Shown piece by piece: positions 10,899 to 20,238 of a DNA stretch of 64,000 nt. The DNA is taken from NCBI RefSeq assembly GCF_001273755.1, contig NZ_LGYA01000001.1:3484498-3548497 (forward strand), written 5' to 3'. The position numbers and the translations under genes were made by a program. This DNA is from Peribacillus butanolivorans (lineage in GTDB: Bacteria; Bacillota; Bacilli; Bacillales; DSM-1321). Under the pieces are notes generated by a model, which saw nothing but the letters and a program-made list of their open reading frames with translations, was not told where the DNA came from and ran no database searches. Each line of letters begins with the position of its first letter. Position 1 is the stretch's first letter.

Positions 10899-11927
10899 CT
10901 ATTTTTGATACAGTTTAGTCATCAGAGTCGTTAAATCTTTCGAGAAAAACGAAAGCAGACTGATTACTCTCGAATATTCCATTCTCGTTGGACCTAGTAT
11001 CGCTAATGTGCCCACTTGTTCCTGTCCGATTGAGTAGGTTGCGGTAATTAAGCTGCAGTCATCGAGTACCGTATTTTGATTTTCACGGCCAATCTTGACG
11101 TGAATGCCCGCTGGATTTTGAGTAATAAGATCATAAAACCCTTGTTCCTGCTCAATCATCGATAAAAGTGTACTTACTTTTGCAATGTCATGGAACTCCG
11201 GCTGCCTTAGCATATTCGTTTTCCCGCCGAAAAATATTTTTTCAGGCTTTGTATCCGTCAAGGTATCCGCTAGAACTGAAACAATCGATCCATAATTATG
11301 AATGTGGCGGCTTAATAGAGCAGCCACCTCCTTATAGATCTTATCTTTTAAATCAACAAGCGGAACATCGACTAAACGGGCATTTAAAATGTTCACCATC
11401 TTTTCAATTTCATTTATATCAAAAGAAGGGGGCAAGGAAATCATTCGATTTTCCACATGACCTGTATCAGTAATAATGATTGCAATTGCAGCATCCGGAC
11501 TCAAAGGAACAATCTGAATTTTTTTCAACTTATGTTCATTGACTTTTGGACCTAATACAATTGCCGTATAATTCGTCAGTTCTGAAAGAATTTTTGCTGA
11601 CTTTTGAACAATCTTTTCTAGCTCATAGATTCGCTCAACAAAAACAGATTTTAACAATTTCATTTCATTCTTTTTCGGAGCTTGAGGAGAAAGCAAATGA
11701 TCCACATAATATCTATACCCTTTTTCAGAAGGTATTCTACCAGAAGATGTATGAGTTTTTTCTAAAAAACCCAATTCTTCAAGATCAGACATTTCGTTAC
11801 GGATTGTGGCAGAGCTGAACGTAATTTCATCTTTCTTCGACAAGCTTCGCGACCCGACTGGCTGGGCAGAATGGATAAAATCCTCGATTATCACTTGCAG
11901 AATCAATAATTGACGATCAGTTAGCAT
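10899..11927 (-). CDS. hrcA: Heat-inducible transcription repressor HrcA
   Basis: 342-residue repressor of class I heat-shock genes; it binds CIRCE and is folded by GroEL in B. subtilis. The N-terminal winged helix covers roughly residues 1-70 ([35 protein letters not shown]). A GAF-like dimerisation domain follows. First gene of hrcA-grpE-dnaK. A perfect CIRCE element lies 15 bases upstream of its start, implying autoregulation. AGGTGATC precedes the ATG. Confidence 0.97.
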   Translation of the reverse strand: MLTDRQLLILQVIIEDFIHSAQPVGSRSLSKKDEITFSSATIRNEMSDLEELGFLEKTHTSSGRIPSEKGYRYYVDHLLSPQAPKKNEMKLLKSVFVERIYELEKIVQKSAKILSELTNYTAIVLGPKVNEHKLKKIQIVPLSPDAAIAIIITDTGHVENRMISLPPSFDINEIEKMVNILNARLVDVPLVDLKDKIYKEVAALLSRHIHNYGSIVSVLADTLTDTKPEKIFFGGKTNMLRQPEFHDIAKVSTLLSMIEQEQGFYDLITQNPAGIHVKIGRENQNTVLDDCSLITATYSIGQEQVGTLAILGPTRMEYSRVISLLSFFSKDLTTLMTKLYQK

Positions 11928-11942
11928 GTATGATCACCTCTG

Positions 11943-11969
11943 TTAGCACTCTGTCTCTTTGAGTGCTAA
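11943..11969. promoter_or_regulatory. CIRCE operator (HrcA binding site)
   Basis: TTAGCACTC, nine bases, GAGTGCTAA: a perfect 9-9-9 inverted repeat matching the CIRCE consensus. It lies between the promoter and the hrcA ribosome-binding site. Confidence 0.97.
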
Positions 11970-11980
11970 TATACTAATAA

Positions 11981-12007
11981 ATTATCAAATGAAGCTTATG
12001 ATGTCAA
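11981..12007 (-). promoter_or_regulatory. SigA promoter of the hrcA operon
   Basis: Minus strand TTGACA (12007-12002), 15-base spacer, GATAAT (11986-11981). The spacer is short, but both boxes are good and CIRCE follows directly, as in known class I heat-shock promoters. Confidence 0.7.
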
Positions 12008-12052
12008 CAATGAAAACCGCTAATTCATTGATAAAATAACAAGAGATTTCCA

Positions 12053-13204
12053 TCACTCGTAATCAACAACGCCTAAAAACGATTGGAACACTTCATTACC
12101 AAGCAATTTCCCCTGCTCAGTCAATCGGACAAACCCACCTTCAATCGTAAGCAGACCCTTTGCTGATTCTTCTTCGAGCGATTTCCCGAAAATTTCCGTC
12201 ATTTCAACAGAAAATTTATTCTTGAAGTTTTCCAATGAAACTCCTTCTGTTTTTCTAAGTCCTAAAAACATCTCCTCTTCCATCTTTTCATGGAGTGGTA
12301 CAGGATGTTCTTCCAAAACAGGTAACTCGTTCACCGTCAATGGCGTGATGTATTTTTTCACTGGCCCATGATTGGCCACTCTTTTCCCCCCAGTATAGCC
12401 ATGTGCTCCCGCACCAATCCCATAATATTCTACATTATCCCAATATGTTAAATTGTGCCGGCTTTCAAATCCAGGACGAGCAAAATTACTGATTTCATAT
12501 TGATGCAGACCATGTTTCTCCATCTCTTCCATCAGCCGTTCATACATGGAAGCCTCAAGCTCCTGAGGCGGAAGATTTAGTTTGCCTCTTCTCATCTGAT
12601 TATAGAAAACCGTCTTTGGCTCAACAATTAATGAATAACTGGAATAATGGGGAAGCTGTAGTGCAAGGGCCTTATCTAGCGTATCCTTGAAGTCTTCCAT
12701 CGTTTGACCTGGCAATCCATAAATCAAGTCGATACTTATATTTGTAAAGCCAACCTCTTGAGCCAAATGAATCGTTTCATATACTTCAGATGCCCGATGT
12801 GTCCGACCAATTCGCTTTAATAATTCATCATTGAAGCTTTGTACCCCAAAGCTAAGCCTATTCACACCGGAATGAAATAGTATTTCAAGCTTTTCTTTTG
12901 AAAGATCCCCAGGATTAGCCTCGAATGTATATTCAGCCTTCTTTGAATCAAATGGAAGGGTTTCATTGATTGCTTCACATAAGAATGCAAGTTGTTTTTC
13001 ATCAAGAGAGGTTGGTGTCCCTCCGCCGACGAAAACCGTGTCCAATCCTGTTGTTGGATACTTTGCAAGTTGCATTTCCATTTCTCTTTTCATCATCCGT
13101 AAATATTCGTCGACTGGCTGCCCCTGCAAAAACACTTTGTTAAAATCACAATAGTGACAAATATGTTCACAAAACGGTATGTGGAGGTAGGCACTTTTAA
13201 TCAT
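12053..13204 (-). CDS. hemW: Radical SAM heme chaperone HemW
   Basis: 383-residue HemN-like radical-SAM protein. The N-terminal cluster motif is CEHICHYCDF (Cys12, Cys16, Cys19), with Phe where true HemN carries another Cys. This marks HemW, a heme-binding chaperone that delivers heme to membrane respiratory enzymes rather than an oxygen-independent coproporphyrinogen oxidase. VFVGGGTPTSL and the HemN C-terminal domain are present. I place the start at the ATG at 13204; a GTG three codons earlier overlaps the ribosome-binding site. It lies between lepA and hrcA as in B. subtilis (yqeR). Confidence 0.94.
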   Translation of the reverse strand: MIKSAYLHIPFCEHICHYCDFNKVFLQGQPVDEYLRMMKREMEMQLAKYPTTGLDTVFVGGGTPTSLDEKQLAFLCEAINETLPFDSKKAEYTFEANPGDLSKEKLEILFHSGVNRLSFGVQSFNDELLKRIGRTHRASEVYETIHLAQEVGFTNISIDLIYGLPGQTMEDFKDTLDKALALQLPHYSSYSLIVEPKTVFYNQMRRGKLNLPPQELEASMYERLMEEMEKHGLHQYEISNFARPGFESRHNLTYWDNVEYYGIGAGAHGYTGGKRVANHGPVKKYITPLTVNELPVLEEHPVPLHEKMEEEMFLGLRKTEGVSLENFKNKFSVEMTEIFGKSLEEESAKGLLTIEGGFVRLTEQGKLLGNEVFQSFLGVVDYE

Positions 13205-13238
13205 TGTGTTCACAACCTTTAATCGATTGAGTCGATAG

Positions 13239-13272
13239 AAAAAGAGGCTAGATCTTCTCTACCCTCTTTTTT
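13239..13272 (-). terminator. Terminator of lepA
   Basis: Minus strand AGAGGGTAGA and TCTAGCCTCT pair with one mismatch and are followed by TTTTTC. Located just after the lepA stop. Confidence 0.75.
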
Positions 13273-13283
13273 CTATCTATCAT

Positions 13284-15119
13284 TTATTTTTTTGGAGTCG
13301 TATCATCCATTTTCAATACAGCCATGAAAGCTTCCTGCGGTACTTCAACAGAACCTACCTGTTTCATCCGCTTTTTACCTTCTTTTTGTTTCTCAAGCAA
13401 TTTACGTTTACGGGAAATATCGCCACCGTAACATTTAGCGAGTACGTTTTTACGCATTGCACTAATAGAAGAACGAGCCACGATTTTTTGTCCAATAGCT
13501 GCTTGAATTGGAACTTCAAACTGTTGTCTTGGAATCAATTTCTTCAATTTCTCAACAATAACTTTACCACGCTCATAAGCGAAGTCCTTATGAACGATGA
13601 AACTTAAAGCATCGACCGTCTCAGCATTCAGTAAAATATCCATCTTCACAAGCTTGGACGGTTTGTAGCCGATTAATTCATAATCAAATGACGCATAGCC
13701 CCTTGTATTTGATTTCAATTGATCAAAGAAATCATATACGATTTCCGACAATGGTATTTCATAGTGAATACTTACACGTGTCTCATCGATATATTCCATA
13801 TCAATGAAGTTCCCGCGTTTATTCTGACAGATTTCCATGATTGCGCCTACAAATTCTGTTGGTGCCATCATTGTTGCTTTTACATATGGCTCCTCAACAC
13901 GTTCAATCTTTTGAGCATCCGGCATGTTAGATGGGTTATCAACCTTCAAAACCGTTCCATCAGTTTGAACGACATCGTAAATAACACTTGGCGCAGTAGT
14001 AATTAAATCAATTTTGAATTCACGTTCAATACGCTCTTGGATGATTTCCATATGAAGAAGTCCTAGGAAACCGCAACGGAAACCAAAGCCTAATGCTTGA
14101 GATGATTCCGCCTCAAACTGCAGCGCAGAATCATTCAATTCCAATTTCTCTAATGCATCCCGTAGATCATTGAATTTCGATGCGTCAATCGGATACAAAC
14201 CGCAATATACCATCGGATTCATTTTCCGATAACCTGGCAGCGGCTCTGTCGCACTATTCACAGCACTAGTAATCGTATCACCAACTGTCGTATCACCAAC
14301 GTTTTTAATAGCTGCTGTAAGGAAACCAACATCACCTACGTTTAGTTCATCAAGCAGTTGTGTTTTTGGATTAAAGACACCCAATTCCGTGACATCAAAT
14401 TCTTTGCCTGTGGACATCATTTTAATTTTGTCGCCCACTTTAATAGACCCTTCAACAACTCGGATATAGGCAACTACACCCCGATATGCATCAAATAGCG
14501 AGTCGAAAATAAGCGCCTTAAACGGTGCTTCAGGATCTCCTTGTGGTGCCGGTACTAATTCAACGACCTGCTCCAAAATCTCCTCGATTCCGATACCGGC
14601 TTTAGCTGAAGCCAAAACTGCATCAGAAGCATCCAACCCGATTACTTCCTCAATTTCATTACGAACACGTTCTGGATCAGCACTCGGCAAGTCAATTTTA
14701 TTGATGACCGGGATGATTTCCAAATTGTTATCCAATGCTAAATATACGTTTGCAAGCGTCTGGGCCTCAATACCCTGCGCCGCATCGACAACAAGGACTG
14801 CACCTTCACACGCAGCAAGGCTTCGCGAAACCTCATACGTAAAATCGACGTGCCCTGGTGTATCAATAAGATGGAAAATGTATTCTTCGCCATCTTTCGC
14901 ATTATATTTTAATTGAATTGCATTCAATTTAATCGTAATTCCACGCTCACGCTCTAAATCCATGGAATCTAACAGCTGACTCTTCATTTCACGTTGAGTC
15001 ATAGCGTTCGTTTTTTCTATGATACGATCCGCCAATGTAGATTTACCATGATCAATATGAGCGATGATGGAAAAGTTACGAATCTTGGATTGTCTTTTTA
15101 ATTTTTCTTCTCTATTCAT
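13284..15119 (-). CDS. lepA: Elongation factor 4 (LepA)
   Basis: 611-residue translational GTPase that binds ribosomes and promotes back-translocation and 30S biogenesis. G motifs are clear: [13 protein letters not shown] (G1), [12 protein letters not shown] (G3), NKIDLPSA (G4). EF-G-like domains follow, with the LepA-specific C-terminal domain ending [14 protein letters not shown]. The start [10 protein letters not shown] at 15119 has GGGAGTGAACG; a 23-residue upstream extension is non-conserved. Position between hemW and yqxA-spoIIP matches B. subtilis. Confidence 0.97.
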   Translation of the reverse strand: MNREEKLKRQSKIRNFSIIAHIDHGKSTLADRIIEKTNAMTQREMKSQLLDSMDLERERGITIKLNAIQLKYNAKDGEEYIFHLIDTPGHVDFTYEVSRSLAACEGAVLVVDAAQGIEAQTLANVYLALDNNLEIIPVINKIDLPSADPERVRNEIEEVIGLDASDAVLASAKAGIGIEEILEQVVELVPAPQGDPEAPFKALIFDSLFDAYRGVVAYIRVVEGSIKVGDKIKMMSTGKEFDVTELGVFNPKTQLLDELNVGDVGFLTAAIKNVGDTTVGDTITSAVNSATEPLPGYRKMNPMVYCGLYPIDASKFNDLRDALEKLELNDSALQFEAESSQALGFGFRCGFLGLLHMEIIQERIEREFKIDLITTAPSVIYDVVQTDGTVLKVDNPSNMPDAQKIERVEEPYVKATMMAPTEFVGAIMEICQNKRGNFIDMEYIDETRVSIHYEIPLSEIVYDFFDQLKSNTRGYASFDYELIGYKPSKLVKMDILLNAETVDALSFIVHKDFAYERGKVIVEKLKKLIPRQQFEVPIQAAIGQKIVARSSISAMRKNVLAKCYGGDISRKRKLLEKQKEGKKRMKQVGSVEVPQEAFMAVLKMDDTTPKK

Positions 15120-15229
15120 AACGTTCACTCCCACTAGTCGACACAATACACTATTTTTTATTATATCAATAGAAAATGCAAGATTCAACAGAATAGTTAC
15201 AAAAGAAGCATCATTGTAGTGCCAAGGAT

Positions 15230-15268
15230 AAAAAAAGGCTGCATTCCGAATTCTCGGATGCAGCCTTT
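15230..15268 (-). terminator. Terminator of gpr-spoIIP-yqxA
   Basis: GGCTGCATCCGAGAATTCGG pairs with the following CGGAATGCAGCC segment, then seven T on the minus strand. A strong intrinsic terminator. Confidence 0.9.
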
Positions 15269-15299
15269 CGACAGAGTTATTCGACTTTCTTGCGCAAGC

Positions 15300-15623
15300 T
15301 TAAATCATATTTATAAGGGCTTGAAAGGCCGCTGATATCGTTTCGCCGAGAGTCTTGCCAATAGATGAGAAAAAGTTGAAAGCCTTCATTTCTTCAAGCT
15401 TTTCTTTTTTCGTCTCTAAATCATGACTTGTTACTTTTTCACCAAGGATATCCGCCTCCATCTCCCCTTGGTCCGATTGGTTGATAATAAATGCACTATT
15501 CAAAGAGGGGTCATCATATCCCTTCATTTTTTTCATGCCGTCATTCGCTTGCTGCATTCCAATAAGGACGCCTAAAAATAATACGAGTATAATCCCCGTG
15601 CATTTTAACCAAAATCGAACCAT
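15300..15623 (-). CDS. yqxA: YqxA family protein (DUF3679)
   Basis: 107-residue protein with an N-terminal membrane segment (about residues 6-23, KCTGIILVLFLGVLIGMQQ), then a polar region and an amphipathic C-terminal helix (SSIGKTLGETISAAFQALINMI). It matches YqxA in placement, size and N-terminus: directly after spoIIP and before lepA. Its function is unknown; it may be sporulation-linked through cotranscription with spoIIP, 18 bases upstream. AAAGGAG precedes the ATG. Confidence 0.85.
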   Translation of the reverse strand: MVRFWLKCTGIILVLFLGVLIGMQQANDGMKKMKGYDDPSLNSAFIINQSDQGEMEADILGEKVTSHDLETKKEKLEEMKAFNFFSSIGKTLGETISAAFQALINMI

Positions 15624-15641
15624 GAGAAAACTCCTTTCAAA

Positions 15642-16841
15642 TTACTTCGCTTCTGATTCTCCAGTTGTTTTATCCACCGCTTTAGCATCCCAATAAAATT
15701 CACTGAAAACATCGGTAAATGCATCAACGGTTAAATACATTTCTTCAAACGTATTATCAACACCGCCAATTTCAATGAGCATGGCATTGCCTGACAAATC
15801 CTGATTGTATACTCCATTATGACCCGCTCCGCCTTGTTTCATAACCCCTCTTGAAATGCCAGGGTATTTTTTTTCTAGAGCTTTATGAAGTTTATTGGCA
15901 AGCGCTGCATTTTTCTCAAAGTTCGGGTTATTTCCCCCAATGACGAAGGCAATCTTGGCATAATCTTTACCGTTAATGTTAATGGTCGTATGTTTTTTTC
16001 GTTTTGAATCACGATGGATATCAATCATATATTCTAGATCTTTGTTGGTAGCCAATGCCGTTTGAACGGATTTACGAGACTCTTGATAGGATTTGTTGTA
16101 ATTCAATCCCTTATTATTCAAATTGCCCATAATATCCGTATTATCAAGCGATGAGCCTATCCCGTTATCAGCCAAGTCCTCCACCATTCGTGCCCCGAGT
16201 TTTGTAATATTGATTTTAGAGTGATAGGCGAGATTAGGATTTGTAACCCCTTTTAAATAAGGGAGATATGACTCCCGATTATGGCTATGATAAATTTCAA
16301 CAACTTTTCGCCCATTGGTTGTCTGATTTGGCTGATTAGCCACTCCTTTTTCAGGTTCTTCGATCTCATCCAGATTTTGCAGGGATGCATCCCTTTCTTC
16401 GTTCAGGACATCTACCGGCGGCGAAGATTCATACGGCATATTTGTATAATTGGTTCCTTCACCAGCGACAAGGATTTCATTATCAAAAATCGAGAAGCCT
16501 GGAAGTTCCCGACCAAGCAAGCTTCGCGGATCCTCCATAGAAATATTAGTCGAGATTTTTATCAATTGATTTGTGATCACCGATTCTTGTTTACCTTCAG
16601 GCAGGGCATTAAAAAAGTAATGATTTTCATTAGCCAGCATCGAGAACAGCATTTTCCCTGAAAATTGGTTTGCTACGGTATGTACGGAATCCGAAGATAT
16701 CCGATACTCCGGTCGAAGAGACGTCATGACCCCGCTGACGGAAAAAACAAAAAGAAGCAAGGCGAGAATACCTAGAAAAGATTTTATTATAGTTGAACCG
16801 TGAATAGCTGTTATGATCCCTGGGGAATTTCTTCTTTTCAT
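15642..16841 (-). CDS. spoIIP: Stage II sporulation protein P
   Basis: 399-residue membrane-anchored peptidoglycan amidase/endopeptidase that works with SpoIID and SpoIIM to thin septal wall and drive engulfment. One N-terminal transmembrane segment (about residues 18-38) places the enzyme outside the membrane. The catalytic domain shows metal-ligand motifs EIYHSHNRESYLP, MIDIHRDS and the later LIEIGGVDNT with a glutamate. Made in the mother cell under SigE in B. subtilis. It lies between gpr and yqxA as expected. Confidence 0.96.
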   Translation of the reverse strand: MKRRNSPGIITAIHGSTIIKSFLGILALLLFVFSVSGVMTSLRPEYRISSDSVHTVANQFSGKMLFSMLANENHYFFNALPEGKQESVITNQLIKISTNISMEDPRSLLGRELPGFSIFDNEILVAGEGTNYTNMPYESSPPVDVLNEERDASLQNLDEIEEPEKGVANQPNQTTNGRKVVEIYHSHNRESYLPYLKGVTNPNLAYHSKINITKLGARMVEDLADNGIGSSLDNTDIMGNLNNKGLNYNKSYQESRKSVQTALATNKDLEYMIDIHRDSKRKKHTTININGKDYAKIAFVIGGNNPNFEKNAALANKLHKALEKKYPGISRGVMKQGGAGHNGVYNQDLSGNAMLIEIGGVDNTFEEMYLTVDAFTDVFSEFYWDAKAVDKTTGESEAK

Positions 16842-16926
16842 CCTTCCACCCTCTCTATAGCTTGTCTATTAATACCTATGACTTTGCTAGAAAGGGTAGA
16901 ACACCATTTTTGGGCACTAAAATGAA

Positions 16927-18045
16927 CTAGCGGGTATAGTAGCCAGTATTTTCTTGATTAATTGACCTATGCAATGCTGCATTCAATCCATTGGCTATCA
17001 AATTGGCCATGTCCTCAATGAAAACATCGACTTCTTTCGGTGTAACCATTAAATTTTGACCGAGCGGTGATAGCACTTCATAAATCAGTTTCCGCTTTTC
17101 TTCGTCCGGAAGGACACCAATCATGCCCAAGAAGGTTTGCCGTTCCTTTTCACCTGGCATATCCTCATCAGTCAGCTTTTTACGTTTCCCAAAACTAAAT
17201 CCTGCGGGGGCTAATGAACGTGATGGGCGGTCACCCTCATTCAGTTCCTTGCCAAAGTGCTTCAAAATATAATCAATCGAGTCGCTAGTAATTGATACAG
17301 CATCAACGACGGTAGGTATTCCAATTGCTATAACAGGAACCCCCAGTGTCTCCTGACTCAATTCCTTTCGTTTATTTCCAACACCTGACCCTGGATGAAT
17401 GCCTGTATCAGTTATTTGAATCGTTGAATTTACCCGATCAATCGAACGGGCTGCCAAGGCATCAATGACGATGAGAAAATCAGGATTGCTTTTATCAATG
17501 ACTCCTTTAATAATGTCGCTCGTCTCGATTCCTGTAATCCCCATAACACCTGGAGAGATCGCACTTACCGGCCGATAACCTTCTTTAACAGACTCTGGTT
17601 GCAACTCGAACAAATGCCTTGTGACTACCAGGTTCTCGACCACGGCTGGCCCCAAAGCGTCCGGGGTAACATTCCAATTACCGAGGCCGACGACTAAACA
17701 ACTGCTTTCTTTCGTGATATTATTTCTTTTTAAGAAGTAGGCTAGCTCGTCAGCAAACACCTTCTCCACTCGTTGCTGTGTGTCCGTATCCTGTTGGCGG
17801 ATACCCTGAACTTCAATGGTTAAATAGCTCCCCTGTTTTTTACCAATCTCTTTTTCTCCCTCAGCCGTGACCTCGACTAAGGAAATTTTCAGATCATCCA
17901 CTTCTTTTTCCTTTATTATGACCCCTTCGATATGGGAAACATCAACTTCTTCAACAACACCTTTATTTTCAAGAGCAATATCTTTTGCTTCTATCGCCAA
18001 ATCGGTCCGAATTCCGAACTTACTAAGGTCCAAATGATTTTCCAT
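16927..18045 (-). CDS. gpr: Germination protease GPR
   Basis: 372-residue atypical aspartate-type protease that degrades small acid-soluble spore proteins during germination. The N-terminus [20 protein letters not shown] contains the propeptide cleavage region (about residues 11-17), which autoprocesses late in sporulation. Other conserved segments are [29 protein letters not shown] and [19 protein letters not shown], carrying conserved acidic residues. Full length. AGGAGGCCGCT precedes the ATG. Divergent from rpsT and followed by spoIIP. Confidence 0.97.
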   Translation of the reverse strand: MENHLDLSKFGIRTDLAIEAKDIALENKGVVEEVDVSHIEGVIIKEKEVDDLKISLVEVTAEGEKEIGKKQGSYLTIEVQGIRQQDTDTQQRVEKVFADELAYFLKRNNITKESSCLVVGLGNWNVTPDALGPAVVENLVVTRHLFELQPESVKEGYRPVSAISPGVMGITGIETSDIIKGVIDKSNPDFLIVIDALAARSIDRVNSTIQITDTGIHPGSGVGNKRKELSQETLGVPVIAIGIPTVVDAVSITSDSIDYILKHFGKELNEGDRPSRSLAPAGFSFGKRKKLTDEDMPGEKERQTFLGMIGVLPDEEKRKLIYEVLSPLGQNLMVTPKEVDVFIEDMANLIANGLNAALHRSINQENTGYYTR

Positions 18046-18104
18046 AGCGGCCTCCTGATGTTTGATTTGTATCTAATCTAGTAATTTCCATAGTCTCTCT
18101 TAAA

Positions 18105-18135
18105 CATTCTGTCGTTTTAGCTTTTTTATTATTCA
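18105..18135 (-). promoter_or_regulatory. Candidate forespore (SigG-type) promoter of gpr
   Basis: Minus strand TGAATA, 18 bases, CAGAATG, about 60 bases upstream of the gpr start. The -35 box fits the SigG consensus; the -10 box fits only partly (consensus CATACTA). gpr is forespore-expressed in B. subtilis, which motivated the search. Confidence 0.35.
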
Positions 18136-18320
18136 TTTTTTTGGTACAATAAAATATGACGAGATGAATTTATTTACTGAAATTATAATTCCTTTTCGAT
18201 TCTCAATCTGAAGTATTGCATATTCATGAGCAGTCTGATAGAATATCACTTGTGCTATTTGATATGGATTTGAAAAGTCGAGTTCATATAATCTCGATTT
18301 CTTTGTAGGAGGTGAACGGA

Positions 18321-18587
18321 ATGCCAAACATTAAATCTGCTATTAAACGTGTGAAAATCAACGACAAAAAACGCGTTCATAACATTACTGTTAGATCAAC
18401 TATGCGTACTACAGTGAAAAATGCTGAAGTTGCATTAGCTGGTGAAAACGTTGAAGCTGCTAAAGAAGCTCTTTTAACAGCTGCTGTGAAATTAGACAAA
18501 GCTGCATCTAAAGGATTAATCCATAAAAATGCGGCAGCCCGTAAAAAATCTCGTTTAGCGAAAAGACTTAACGCTCTTAACGCATAA
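18321..18587 (+). CDS. rpsT: 30S ribosomal protein S20
   Basis: 88-residue S20, a helical protein bound to 16S rRNA helix 44 and the 5' domain. MPNIKSAIKRVKINDKKR and the C-terminal HKNAAARKKSRLAKRLNAL are typical. The ATG at 18321 follows AGGAGGTGAACGG; an in-frame start nine bases earlier lies inside that site. Monocistronic, with its own terminator. TATAAT at 18287-18292 is a plausible -10 box. Confidence 0.97.
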   Translation: MPNIKSAIKRVKINDKKRVHNITVRSTMRTTVKNAEVALAGENVEAAKEALLTAAVKLDKAASKGLIHKNAAARKKSRLAKRLNALNA

Positions 18588-18599
18588 TGACAAAAATTA

Positions 18600-18626
18600 A
18601 ACGATCCTTCTGGATCGTTTTTTTTT
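18600..18626 (+). terminator. Terminator of rpsT
   Basis: ACGATCCTTCTGGATCGT hairpin followed by nine T. Confidence 0.93.
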
Positions 18627-18633
18627 ACGCACC

Positions 18634-18668
18634 AAAAAGGTGACAGGGATTTCTGTCACCTTTTTTTT
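18634..18668. terminator. Terminator of holA (also rightward-capable)
   Basis: GGTGACAG and CTGTCACC pair around GGATTT. There is an A-run on the left and eight T on the right, so it can stop transcription both ways. It lies directly after the holA stop codon. Confidence 0.85.
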
Positions 18669-18669
18669 A

Positions 18670-19683
18670 TTATCTAATTTTCAAAAGCAGCAACTCAAGT
18701 GTGATCGCCTTATCGGCTTGACCCGTTTTCATCTTATAATCCGCTTCCGCTAAATCGTTCATTATACTCAACAACTCGCGTTCCTGGAATTTCCCCGTTT
18801 TTTCTAGGGCTAGCTTTACTCGGTATGGATGCACCTTCAATTGCCCCGCAATTTTTTGCTGACTATACCCTTGACGCGAAAGCTCCTTCACTTGATACAT
18901 AAGCCGGATCTGTCCGGCCATTACACTCAAAATTTTTATCGGCTCTTCATTCTGCCGAAGAAGATCGTGAAAAATCGTCATAGCACTTTCCATTTTTCGC
19001 TGCAAAACATGATCAACAAGTGTGAAGATATTCTGTTCTAGAGATTTAGCGACTAACTTTTCAACAACCTCAATGGTAATCCGTTTGTCAGCTTCTACAT
19101 AAAGTGCCATTTTATCAAGTTCATTTGTCAACATCATCAGATTCGTTCCTGCAAGTTCGAGCAAAAGTTCTGTGGCTTGTTCATCTATTTGGACAGAATA
19201 AGCTGCAACGCGCTCCTTAACCCATGCCTTTAATTCATGATCGCCAAGCTTTTTCGCTTCAACGAGAACCGCATTACGCTTCAGTTCTTTGGTAATCTTT
19301 TTCCGTTCGTCCAGTTTTTCATAAGGAGCTGTCAGAACAACAATAGAATAAGGAACTGGGTCAGCCAGATACGCTTCCAGTCTTTTTACATTATGTTCAA
19401 CTTTCGATTTCGTTTTTTCAGCTGTCAAAAAAAATGGATTTTGCATGAAAACAAGGCGTTTTTCCCCGATAAAAGGAAGAGTTTCAACGTCCTCAAGCGC
19501 TGTTTCAATCGGCGTCTCTTCTAAATCAAATTGAGAGAAGTTAAAATCCATTTCATCTTCGTGAAGGACATGCTCAATCAAAAGCTGCTTTGTTTCATTA
19601 ATTAAATAAGCTTCTGTTCCATATAACAAATATACAGGCGCGAATTGCCCTTTTTTAATACTTTTCCATACGTCTAATACCAA
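18670..19683 (-). CDS. holA: DNA polymerase III delta subunit
   Basis: 337-residue clamp-loader delta subunit that opens the beta clamp. The N-terminal AAA+-like domain begins LVLDVWKSIKKGQFAPVYLL and includes YGTEAYLINE in place of a functional Walker A. A lid and a C-terminal helical collar domain (HPYRVKLALEKTGKF) follow. I place the start at the TTG at 19683, preceded by AGAGGCGG; this matches the M-V-x-D-V-W-K-S start of B. subtilis YqeN. Longer in-frame starts add about 21 non-conserved residues. Convergent with rpsT. Confidence 0.92.
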   Translation of the reverse strand: MVLDVWKSIKKGQFAPVYLLYGTEAYLINETKQLLIEHVLHEDEMDFNFSQFDLEETPIETALEDVETLPFIGEKRLVFMQNPFFLTAEKTKSKVEHNVKRLEAYLADPVPYSIVVLTAPYEKLDERKKITKELKRNAVLVEAKKLGDHELKAWVKERVAAYSVQIDEQATELLLELAGTNLMMLTNELDKMALYVEADKRITIEVVEKLVAKSLEQNIFTLVDHVLQRKMESAMTIFHDLLRQNEEPIKILSVMAGQIRLMYQVKELSRQGYSQQKIAGQLKVHPYRVKLALEKTGKFQERELLSIMNDLAEADYKMKTGQADKAITLELLLLKIR

Positions 19684-19792
19684 TAGAATCCGCCTCTTTT
19701 TTATGTATTCTTCTCTAATGGTATAGGTGGATGAACCATTTGACAAGCTATAAAGGGAACTAGCCCTCTAAAGGACTAATTCCGGATCTATA

Positions 19793-19854
19793 TGAACACT
19801 TTCAAGAAAGGCCCGGGTAAACTCCCTTGAAAGCGGGTAAAGTATTCATGTAGA
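19793..19854. repeat. Inverted repeat upstream of yqzM
   Basis: CTTTCAAG (19802-19809) and CTTGAAAG (about 19829-19836) are perfect complements. Flanking ATGAACA and GTATTCAT extend the symmetry imperfectly, leaving a GC-rich loop with GGCCCGGG. It lies in the 343-base gap between holA and yqzM. The rest of the gap shows AT-rich DNA with a TATACT (19995-20000) just upstream of yqzM. Confidence 0.5.
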
Positions 19855-20026
19855 ACAAAAAAGTGAACTTTTCTTTTTCGCTTGCTTTGTTTGTACCTTT
19901 ATTTTGACCTCAAAATTTCAAACTATTTGTGACAACTCTTGTCAGTAAAGGAAATGAAGAAATGTGGCCTGTAGATTTTTTTTTGGTAATGTTTTATACT
20001 ATTAGCAGAAATAGGAGGGGTAAACA

Positions 20027-20161
20027 ATGAACGAATTCGAAAAGAATGTTCAATCAAAGACTGATGACGTCGCTGATTCCGCTATGGGATTCATCGGTTC
20101 TTTTGTATTTTTCGCTGCCATGTTCACCATTGCTGTCGTCATTAAAGCAGTCGGATCCTGA
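20027..20161 (+). CDS. yqzM: YqzM family small membrane protein
   Basis: 44-residue protein MNEFEKNVQSKTDDVADSAM... with one transmembrane helix in its C-terminal half (about residues 21-41, GFIGSFVFFAAMFTIAVVIK). It matches the YqzM family in length, N-terminus and location next to comEC. Function unknown. AGGAGGGG precedes the ATG at seven bases. It converges on comEC and has its own terminator. Confidence 0.9.
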   Translation: MNEFEKNVQSKTDDVADSAMGFIGSFVFFAAMFTIAVVIKAVGS

Positions 20162-20197
20162 TTTCATTTTTCAAAATGCACTTATTTTTCCCTGAAG

Positions 20198-20228
20198 GAG
20201 GCTGCTGATGCAGTCTCTTTCTTTTTGA
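20198..20228 (+). terminator. Terminator of yqzM
   Basis: GAGGCTGC, TGAT, GCAGTCTC hairpin with one G-U pair, then TTTCTTTTT. Confidence 0.8.
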
Positions 20229-20238
20229 TTTCTACATA

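Noticed and set aside
16281..16661. 126-residue plus-strand frame opposite spoIIP
   Set aside because: Antisense to a clear gene, no start signal, no recognisable sequence.
18133..18327. 64-residue minus-strand frame between gpr and rpsT
   Set aside because: It overlaps the rpsT promoter and start region antisense, and lacks a ribosome-binding site.
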